Positions 1-5,051 of a stretch of DNA of 7,521 bases are shown here, in pieces. Every line of letters begins with the position of its first letter. Position 1 is the first letter of the stretch. Location of the stretch: positions 1 to 7,521 of the forward strand of contig CAMNHX010000071.1 of assembly GCA_946539945.1 (NCBI GenBank), given 5' to 3'. Both the position numbers and the translations under genes were made by a program. This DNA comes from an uncultured Desulfobulbus sp. (GTDB taxonomy: Bacteria > Desulfobacterota > Desulfobulbia > Desulfobulbales > Desulfobulbaceae). Below the pieces are notes generated by a model. It was given only the letters and a program-made list of their open reading frames with translations, was not told the DNA's origin and made no database searches.

Positions 1-204
1 ACGGAAACGCTCTAAAGTCCGCTCTAAAGTCTCAGTGGTATCGGCGAACAGCTCAATTCCTGGCCCTGGAAGCGAGAGCGGCATTGGGCAGTTCTTGATC
101 TGGCAGATCACTGACAGCAGTTCACGCAACCCGGCCAGAATCGTCGGAAAGGCAAGGCAAGCGTCCAAAGACAGGTTTCGCACGAGAGTATCAAAGAATG
201 CCAC
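1..204 (-). CDS. Partial unrecognised protein downstream of the DHH gene
   Basis: On the minus strand a reading frame opens at a GTG (bases 204-202) and stays open for 68 codons to the window edge, so its C-terminus is missing. The first residues read MAFFDTLVRNLSLDACLAFP, with a Leu/Ala-rich stretch at about 8-34 and a TLERTLER tail. I do not recognise a family. It begins 35 bases after the stop of the DHH phosphoesterase gene on the same strand, so co-transcription is plausible. An in-frame TAG lies five codons before the GTG, and no strong ribosome binding site is visible. The TLER doubling comes from an exact 12-base tandem duplication at 8-31. Bases 1-18 also resemble the end of the MITE-like element at 4167-4381, so the true gene may be interrupted or terminated by a repeat there. 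A frame this long without a stop could arise by chance. Confidence 0.4.
   Translation of the reverse strand, partial: MAFFDTLVRNLSLDACLAFPTILAGLRELLSVICQIKNCPMPLSLPGPGIELFADTTETLERTLERFR
8..31. repeat. Exact 12-bp tandem duplication
   Basis: The unit CGCTCTAAAGTC occurs twice back to back (8-19 and 20-31). In the minus-strand frame of the partial gene it encodes a doubled Thr-Leu-Glu-Arg and keeps the frame. Confidence 0.85.
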
Positions 205-239
205 GGTACACCGCAGCTATCCCGTGAATGGTACGCGAC

Positions 240-1337
240 TCACTGTACTCCCTTTTCACTGTCCTGTTTTGCCGGGGCTGCGACAGGGACAGGGCGTTTC
301 TTTTGGGCTGGAACCAGCCGCATCAAGGTCTGGGTAGTGAACTCGCTGCCTGGCTTCAGGGGCAGGTTCTTGAGCGGCACTTCGGCCCGGGCAGCCTCCC
401 GGTGTCCGCCAGCGGAACCGTACTGGGCAAACATCTTCTGCGCCAGCCTGCCCGCGTTTTTGCGGTAGCCGTCGCAACGGAAAATGACCACCAGCTTGTC
501 CCCGTACTGCCCGGAGACCAGTACCCAGTCGTAGCCGTCCACAGTGTTGAAGAAGTCGGCGATGATCACCAGAATGTCCGGCGTACTCACAGAACCCAGA
601 TGGGCAAAGCACTTACCCTTGGCATACTTCATCACAGACAGCGCGTTGCGGAAGTGCTTGATTTCAGTGCGCCGGATGGTGGTCAGCTCGAACTTGCGCA
701 CCAGGTCAAGGTTGGCCCGTGCCAACAGGCTGCGGAAACAGATACCTTCCGCAGGCTGCAGGGTCTGGCGCTGAAAGTTCTGGGTATCCACCTTGACGCC
801 GTAATAAAGCGCAGTGGCCAGGGACGAGGAGAGTTTGATCTTTGCGGCCTTCAGGTATTCTGTCAGCATGGAGGAGGCAGCGCCGTATTCCGGGCGGATG
901 TCAATAAAGGGCGCATCCCAGCCCGCTGTGACAGGATGGTGGTCAATCACGGCAGTGAACTGCATCTTCTCAAAGACCGGCAGATGGGTCGGCTGGGAGT
1001 CCACCAAGATGCGCTTGGTGAATTCCCGACCGGTTAGCGTGTGCAGACGCTCAATGCGCAGGTTCAGCCGCTGCACCATGGTGATGTTGTTGAGGCGGCG
1101 GATCTCGTTGGGATACCCGATGGTCACGCTCTGCACCCGATAGCTCAAAAGCCGCTTCAGGGCCATGGCGCAGGCCAGGGCATCCGGGTCAGCGTTGATG
1201 ACCACAAGCACTGTGTCACTGCGTTCAAACTGCGCCCACAGTCCTTGCAGGCGGGCAGTGGCAGAAATTTTGCCCAGTCTGGTGGCAGTGAGCTTGGGCG
1301 AGACCTTTTCCAAATGTTTCGGTGTGGTGGAAGCCAT
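240..1337 (-). CDS. DHH-family phosphoesterase (RecJ/NrnA-like)
   Basis: This 365-residue protein has the layout of the DHH/DHHA1 phosphoesterases, metal-dependent cytosolic enzymes that cut short RNA or DNA oligomers, pAp or cyclic dinucleotides. Visible motifs in order are NADPDALA at 48-55 (metal-binding motif I, without the usual leading His), Asp113 in LVDSQ, the signature DHH at 132-134, Asp184 in GVKVDT, and a C-terminal DHHA1 glycine motif GSAGGHREAA at 307-316. The length fits the stand-alone NrnA type (about 310-350) with a variable N-terminal extension of about 40 residues and a Lys/Pro/Ala-rich tail. The exact substrate cannot be told from sequence. The ATG at 1337 is the longest supported start but has no clear Shine-Dalgarno sequence, so a later start within the extension is possible. 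The gene diverges from the LptG operon across 155 bp, and a small frame follows it on the same strand. Confidence 0.9.
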   Translation of the reverse strand: MASTTPKHLEKVSPKLTATRLGKISATARLQGLWAQFERSDTVLVVINADPDALACAMALKRLLSYRVQSVTIGYPNEIRRLNNITMVQRLNLRIERLHTLTGREFTKRILVDSQPTHLPVFEKMQFTAVIDHHPVTAGWDAPFIDIRPEYGAASSMLTEYLKAAKIKLSSSLATALYYGVKVDTQNFQRQTLQPAEGICFRSLLARANLDLVRKFELTTIRRTEIKHFRNALSVMKYAKGKCFAHLGSVSTPDILVIIADFFNTVDGYDWVLVSGQYGDKLVVIFRCDGYRKNAGRLAQKMFAQYGSAGGHREAARAEVPLKNLPLKPGSEFTTQTLMRLVPAQKKRPVPVAAPAKQDSEKGVQ

Positions 1338-1492
1338 AGAAAAGAAGTAAGATGCGGGAAACCTGTGCAGGATGAACCGGACTGCGCCAGTCCTTCCTCC
1401 TCTGGCTTGCGTGCCAACCTACCACAGAAAGAACGGCTTGAGAAGTTCCTTTCCCGGAAGTAGCGGACCTGATCCAGCGCTTCCATTCCCCA
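1338..1492. promoter_or_regulatory. Divergent intergenic region between DHH and LptG genes
   Basis: Two oppositely transcribed units start on either side, so this 155-bp gap should hold promoters for both. It contains a small perfect stem-loop (GGACTG at 1379-1384, loop CGC, CAGTCC at 1388-1393) that could be an operator or leader hairpin. For the plus direction the best box I see is TTGAGA at 1438-1443 with a 17-base spacer to TAGCGG, which is weak. No good sigma-70 pair is visible for the minus direction. Confidence 0.35.
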
Positions 1493-2599
1493 TTGCCCTC
1501 CATTACTCCTGTGCTGCTGCTTACCCGCTACATACTCCGGCATTTTCTGCGCAATCTGGGGCTGCTGCTGGTTGCGCTCATTGCCCTGTATCTGCTCATC
1601 GATTTCTTTCAAAAGATCGACGACTTTCTGGAAAAGGACAAGTCCCTGGGCGTGATCTTCAGGTTCTTTGTCCTGAACATTCCCTTTATCGTGGAGCAGA
1701 TGAGTCCGGTTTGCGTGTTGCTGGCAGGCGTCATTACCCTGGGCACGCTCAATCACAGCAACGAACTGGTCGCGCTCAAGTCCTGCGGCATTTCGCTGCG
1801 CCGGATCGTGGCTCCGCTTGTTGCCGCTGGCGCGGTCTGCGTGCTGATCTTTTTGGCCATGTCGCAGTGGGTTCTTCCCCGGACCGTGGCTGTGACCAAC
1901 GCGATCTGGAACAAGGACATCAAGGGTCGTGTCGCCTTGGGCATCTATCGCAACGGGCGCTACTTCTACCGGGGCGAGGAGGGCTTTTACTCCTTTCAGC
2001 GGCCCAGTCTCAAGGAGAACCGTTTTCTGTTCTTCTCGTACAGTACCTGGGATGCGCAGTACGCGCTGGACTCCATTCTGGCTGCACAGAGCGCCAAATG
2101 GGAAAAAGGACTCTGGCTGCTGAACCAGGGGCAGGAGAAACGCCGTACCGGGCCAGAGCAGTACAGCACCGAGATCTTCCCTGTCCAGGGCAAGGTGATG
2201 CGCCTCCCGGAAAGGCCAGACAGCTTTTTCGTGTCTCCCTATCACACCATGGAAATGTCACTGCTTGAACTGTATCAGGCCACAAAGCGTCAGCGCACGC
2301 CAGAGGAGGCCAGCCAGGCCCTGGCTGAATTTTACGGCCGCATCTCGTACACCACTTTGGGCCTGCCGCTCCTCCTGCTGGGCCTGCCGTTCCTGCTCAT
2401 CGTGTACCGCAGATGGGGGCGCGATCTCTCGCTGGCCATTCCGGTGAGCTGCGGCATAGCCTTTTTCTGCTGGGGCGTGTGGGGACCTTTGCAGGCGCTG
2501 GCCAAGGCTGGCTACATTGCGCCCCTGACCGCTGCTGTCAGCGTGCATATTATGGTGGGACTGGCTGGTCTGGCCCTGCTGGTGCGGGAGGATCTCTGA
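1493..2599 (+). CDS. lptG: LPS-export ABC permease, LptF/LptG (YjgP/YjgQ) family
   Basis: This is an inner-membrane permease of the LptB2FG machine, which pulls lipopolysaccharide out of the inner membrane and hands it to the LptC-LptA bridge. The 368 residues match the family length. Hydrophobic segments lie at about 22-39, 58-84, 104-128, 288-305, 313-333 and 342-363. The large soluble stretch between the third and fourth segments, about 130-285, is where the periplasmic jellyroll domain belongs. The NELVALKSCGIS stretch at 90-101 is the conserved cytoplasmic coupling-helix region that docks on LptB. The start is uncertain: no ATG fits, a TTG at 1493 is used here, GTG at 1511 is an alternative, and neither has a strong ribosome binding site. 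LptG rather than LptF is favoured by the ISYTTLGLPLLLLGLPFLLI region, but this is not decisive. No partner permease lies beside it. Its stop overlaps the next start (TGATG). Confidence 0.88.
   Translation: MPSITPVLLLTRYILRHFLRNLGLLLVALIALYLLIDFFQKIDDFLEKDKSLGVIFRFFVLNIPFIVEQMSPVCVLLAGVITLGTLNHSNELVALKSCGISLRRIVAPLVAAGAVCVLIFLAMSQWVLPRTVAVTNAIWNKDIKGRVALGIYRNGRYFYRGEEGFYSFQRPSLKENRFLFFSYSTWDAQYALDSILAAQSAKWEKGLWLLNQGQEKRRTGPEQYSTEIFPVQGKVMRLPERPDSFFVSPYHTMEMSLLELYQATKRQRTPEEASQALAEFYGRISYTTLGLPLLLLGLPFLLIVYRRWGRDLSLAIPVSCGIAFFCWGVWGPLQALAKAGYIAPLTAAVSVHIMVGLAGLALLVREDL
2586..2591 (+). promoter_or_regulatory. Shine-Dalgarno site inside the end of lptG
   Basis: GGGAGG ends seven bases before the ATG at 2599. 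It fixes the start of the Cys-rich gene and explains translation across the one-base TGATG overlap. The longer frame that begins inside lptG at 2413 is therefore not the real start. Confidence 0.75.
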
Positions 2600-3357
2600 T
2601 GCCGGAACGGGTGGGAATTGTCGGCGTACCGCCCTTGGAGATCATTGCCCGACTGAACCGGGAAGGCGCGGAAATCGTGGATCTGGACGAGCCGCAGGTG
2701 CAAGAGTCGCTTGGCCGGACAGCTACTCTGGTCCCCCAAGTGTACTGCGCCATTCTGCGCACCGTGGTCCTCAATGCCCTGCATCTGCACCTGGACCGCG
2801 TCTTTGTTGACGTAGGGCCGGGCAAGTGCAATGGCGCCCTGCACATTGCCGACACGCTGGCTGATCTGCTCTCTGTTCCGATCCTGTGTACGGAAAACCG
2901 CGATCACAGGCCCTTTGGCTTTCCTCTCTGCACGACAGCCATGCCACTTGTGGACAGGTTTGTCCGCATCACCAAAAGCGTGCAAAGTGCTGCGCCCCAT
3001 GAAGCCAGACCACCCTGCAAGGCGCTCTGCGGCTTCTGGGGTGTGCCGCCCCGGGATTTCAGCGTGCTGAAGCCCTTTCCGCCGCAGACCCATGTTTTTG
3101 GCTGGACGCGCTGCATGGAAAACAAGACGCCCGCTGATCTGGATTTGGAGCGCCACTGCGATCCCCACCTGCCCACCGTGTTTTTTACCCAGTCCTTTTG
3201 CGCCAAGTCAGCGTTGGCCTGGCGCTTGGGCCGCCAGCATCCGCAAGCCCTGGTGATTGACTGCGACGTTAGCCCCAGCAATTCGGCGCGGGCCAAGATT
3301 GAAGCCTTTCTGGCGCTTTCCGGGGTGCCACTTGCAGACGACCATGCTTCTGGCTGA
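2599..3357 (+). CDS. Cys-rich protein resembling a compact 2-hydroxyacyl-CoA dehydratase D-component (HgdB/FldB-like)
   Basis: The 252-residue soluble product has ten Cys (50, 77, 97, 111, 140, 144, 172, 187, 201, 222), including a CxxxC pair at 140-144. Its C-terminal part (about 192-240: TVFFTQSFCAKSALAW, then VIDCDV, then ARAKIEAFL) follows the pattern of the last domain of the HgdB/FldB/BcrB family, in which a Cys on a loop binds a [4Fe-4S] cluster and a D-containing strand precedes an R..R/K.EAFLE helix. The N-terminal IVGVPPLEIIARLNREGAEIVDL resembles that family's opening strand-helix. Known members are about 370-430 residues long, so this one is much shorter. The next gene, overlapping by 14 bases, encodes the HgdC-type ATPase that in known systems feeds electrons to such proteins, which strongly supports the link. 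The substrate is unknown. It could be a dehydratase, a double-cubane-type reductase, or a redox or assembly protein. The family call rests on pattern reading, not on an alignment. Confidence 0.55.
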   Translation: MPERVGIVGVPPLEIIARLNREGAEIVDLDEPQVQESLGRTATLVPQVYCAILRTVVLNALHLHLDRVFVDVGPGKCNGALHIADTLADLLSVPILCTENRDHRPFGFPLCTTAMPLVDRFVRITKSVQSAAPHEARPPCKALCGFWGVPPRDFSVLKPFPPQTHVFGWTRCMENKTPADLDLERHCDPHLPTVFFTQSFCAKSALAWRLGRQHPQALVIDCDVSPSNSARAKIEAFLALSGVPLADDHASG

Positions 3358-4006
3358 CTTTGGTACCACCTACTGCAAGATTCTGGACACAGAACAGGAT
3401 GCAGCGCCGCGCATTCTGCCCAGTCGTGAACTGCCCCCGGATTTCCGGGCTGATCTGGCCACGGGTCACAACGCCCGTCACCGCAGCAAGCAGGCGCTCA
3501 ACGAACTGATCGCCCTGGCCCGGGGGGGCAGGCGTCTGGTGCGGGAGGAGAGTTTTGTGCTTCTGGACTGCGGCAGCCGCGACCTGAAGTTTGTGCGCTT
3601 TGCCAAGGGGCGGGTGGCGGACATGGGTTGGAACACGGAGTGCGGCGCGTCCATGGGCTTTACCGTTGAACTGCTGGCTGCCTACTATCATCTGGACTAC
3701 GCGACCATGCGCGTGCCGCAGGGCGGTTTTTCCGTGACCTGCGGTGTCTTGGGCATGAGCCAGATCTTTGATGCCGTGGTTGCTGGTGCGAGCGAGGAGG
3801 ATGCTGTGGCTTGTTTTGTACGCGGCATTGCCCGGAATGCCTGGCGCTTTGCGGGCAACCCGGACAGACTGCACCTGTCCGGCGGTCTCTGCGACAATCC
3901 GCTGTTTCTGGCCTGCCTGCCCTGCGAGGTACAGCCCCTGGGGCGCTTTGTCCTGCTGGAAGGTCTGAAAGAGTGCCTCCCGGATGACCCGTCTTCTCTG
4001 CAATAA
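3344..4006 (+). CDS. HgdC/BadF-type [4Fe-4S] ATPase (dehydratase/reductase activator)
   Basis: Proteins of this ASKHA-fold family are homodimers that hold one [4Fe-4S] cluster between subunits and use ATP to push a low-potential electron into a partner enzyme. The 220 residues show the phosphate-1 motif LLADFGTTYCK (2-12), LATGHNARH (38-46) matching the family's ATGYGR, phosphate-2 LLDCGSRDLKF (73-83, usually DIGGQDxK), the first cluster-ligand region NTECGASMGF with Cys100 (family NDKCAAGTGRF), the second with Cys133 in FSVTCGV, and the adenosine motif LSGGLCDNP (178-186). HgdC itself has about 260 residues with its two ligands 39 apart; here they are 33 apart and the protein is trimmed. The ATG at 3344 is chosen because the phosphate-1 strand starts directly after it. 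It lies inside the previous gene (14-base overlap), which implies translational coupling, although no strong ribosome binding site is visible. Confidence 0.85.
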   Translation: MLLADFGTTYCKILDTEQDAAPRILPSRELPPDFRADLATGHNARHRSKQALNELIALARGGRRLVREESFVLLDCGSRDLKFVRFAKGRVADMGWNTECGASMGFTVELLAAYYHLDYATMRVPQGGFSVTCGVLGMSQIFDAVVAGASEEDAVACFVRGIARNAWRFAGNPDRLHLSGGLCDNPLFLACLPCEVQPLGRFVLLEGLKECLPDDPSSLQ

Positions 4007-4024
4007 GGGGATTGAGGGTTGACC

Positions 4025-4054
4025 GCTGATCTGCCCGGTCATAGGGCGATCAGC
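4025..4054 (+). terminator. Stem-loop after the lptG operon, possible terminator
   Basis: GCTGATC (4025-4031) pairs with GATCAGC (4048-4054), and inside it GCCC (4033-4036) pairs with GGGC (4044-4047) around a 7-base loop, with one bulged T. It begins 19 bases after the activator stop. No T-run follows, so it is at best a weak or Rho-assisted terminator or an mRNA 3' stabiliser. Confidence 0.4.
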
Positions 4055-4071
4055 ACTTCTGAAGAGCTACT

Positions 4072-4110
4072 TGTTTGGAACTTCTTCCTCGCCTGAAGGC
4101 GGGGATTCCT
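4072..4110 (-). mobile_element. IS200/IS605-like right-end hairpin, solo remnant
   Basis: CCTCGCC (4087-4093) and GGCGGGG (4098-4104) form a 7-bp stem with one G-T pair and a TGAA loop. Read on the minus strand, the stem is preceded by GGAATCC and followed by GAGGAAGAAG, which is the look of the right end and omega-RNA tail of many IS200/IS605 (tnpB) elements as I know them. No tnpA or tnpB frame is present beside it, so this would be a leftover end. The bases TGTTTGGAAC at 4072-4081 recur exactly at 6867-6876, also beside a hairpin. The assignment rests on resemblance only. Confidence 0.35.
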
Positions 4111-4136
4111 GGCGTGTTCAGCAGCAAGAAGCTGTA

Positions 4137-4157
4137 TTTACAAACGTAACATTCTGA
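4137..4157. repeat. Dispersed repeat, copy 1 (TTTACA...GTAACATTCTGA)
   Basis: This stretch matches 7479-7501 apart from a two-base length difference in the middle. Both copies end in TAACATTCTGA. The second copy looks like an insertion-sequence end, so this may be a decayed relative. Confidence 0.5.
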
Positions 4158-4166
4158 ACGGAAATA

Positions 4167-4381
4167 CTCTAGAGCAGTTCCGTTTTGTCTTTTTACTTTT
4201 TTCCCGCTTCGCTGGAAAGCGCGAAGCGCTGAAGGCTTTCCAGTGCGCCAGCACGGTGAAAGCAGTCCTGAAGCATACCGGGAAGCTGGCAGGAGATGGA
4301 CTTTTACCGCTTCGCTGAAAAGTCACTCCGCTTCACTCCGTTCAGCATGACATAGAAAGTGAAAACGGAATTGCTCTAAAA
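4167..4381. mobile_element. 215-bp MITE-like element with inverted ends and TA flanks
   Basis: The left end (from 4165) and the reverse complement of the right end (from 4383) agree at 19 of 23 positions; the core is TAGAGCANTTCCGTTTT. Both ends abut the dinucleotide TA (4165-4166 and 4382-4383), the target duplication typical of IS630/Tc1-mariner-type elements, so a non-autonomous relative of that family is the likely reading. The interior carries further palindromes: CTGGAAAGC/GCTTTCCAG at about 4212-4242 and GTCA...TGAC at about 4322-4351. It has no transposase gene. It lies between two convergent genes, with its right edge about 10 bases from the stop of the secreted-protein gene. The short frames across it on either strand look spurious. 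Confidence 0.65.
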
Positions 4382-4391
4382 TACCATAGCC

Positions 4392-4856
4392 TCACTCTTT
4401 GCTGCGTGAACTGGAGTCGGAAGGCTGCTTGTCTTGAGCATTTTGTCCGCGTTCCCACTCTTCAAGATGCTTTTGGTTGATCCGTTCAATTTCCTGTACA
4501 TACTCCTTTTCCAGTGCCTCGAGCTTTTTTCTTTCGTTGGAGAGGATTTCATTGAGACGGTCAACCTGATCGTCCGTCATTGAGGGCAGGATGTCCAGCC
4601 AATACTGTCGTTCATCCTGTTCCATTGATTTTGTTGTCAGGAGCATCTCAATGAGAATAGGGTATTTTTTCTCAATTTTTCTTCTTGTCTCCTCATCAAT
4701 CTCGTATGTATAACCCTGATGAACAATGGTATTCTCCTTGGTTCGTTTGTATGAAACTTCAGAATTGCCAGTTTCCGCCGCAGCAGCACTGGAGAACAGC
4801 AAAAAAACAAGGGGAATGACAAGTGTAGTCTTGAACAAGTATTGCATATTTCGCAT
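4392..4856 (-). CDS. Small secreted, charged helical protein of unknown function
   Basis: The 154-residue product starts with a clear signal peptide: basic MRNMQYLFK, hydrophobic core 12-23, then an Ala run with likely signal peptidase I cleavage near 26-28. The mature part is strongly charged and mostly helical. A conserved-looking block at 85-105 (YWLDILPSMTDDQVDRL and on) leads into a Lys/Glu-rich segment at about 106-134 that should form a coiled coil, and a Ser/Gln/Asp-rich tail ends the protein. The placement of an MTxxQ turn before a helix recalls Spy/CpxP-like periplasmic chaperones, but the match is too slight to name it. The gene is visibly more AT-rich than its neighbours, a possible sign of separate origin. 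The ATG at 4856 is fixed by a good Shine-Dalgarno sequence. A weak promoter pair, TTGATG (4939-4934) and TAGGCT (4916-4911) with a 17-base spacer, lies upstream. Confidence 0.8.
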   Translation of the reverse strand: MRNMQYLFKTTLVIPLVFLLFSSAAAAETGNSEVSYKRTKENTIVHQGYTYEIDEETRRKIEKKYPILIEMLLTTKSMEQDERQYWLDILPSMTDDQVDRLNEILSNERKKLEALEKEYVQEIERINQKHLEEWERGQNAQDKQPSDSSSRSKE

Positions 4857-4863
4857 GGCTTTT

Positions 4864-4869
4864 CTCCTT
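4864..4869 (-). promoter_or_regulatory. Shine-Dalgarno site for the secreted-protein gene
   Basis: On the minus strand AAGGAG lies seven bases before the ATG at 4856. It supports this start over the Met three codons later. Confidence 0.8.
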
Positions 4870-5051
4870 TTTCAAGGTTTGAGCGTGATGAGACTGACGC
4901 TTCCGAAGAAAGCCTATCATCCTGTTCTTCCCGCATCAAGAAGTTTTTTGGGAGAGCAGCAATGAAGCGAGGGGGATACCGCAACAACGCCGTCAATTTT
5001 CCACAGTTCCTGCGCCGGTTTCAGACCCCCTCTTCGCCTGTCTGGCTGGGA

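Noticed and set aside
228..1037. Long plus-strand frame (269 codons) opposite the DHH gene
   Set aside because: It is antisense to a gene with clear DHH motifs and shows no recognisable protein pattern.
1157..2245. Long minus-strand frame (362 codons) opposite lptG
   Set aside because: It runs antisense through lptG and the divergent gap and is rich in Gln/His/Arg, as shadow frames are; the LptG reading is far stronger.
2413..2598. Upstream extension of the Cys-rich gene inside lptG
   Set aside because: The ATG at 2599 has an ideal Shine-Dalgarno sequence and the TGATG junction; the extension is out of frame with lptG and looks random.
3257..3343. Upstream extension of the activator
   Set aside because: The extra 29 residues precede the phosphate-1 strand, which is normally at the very N-terminus, and they lie within the preceding gene.
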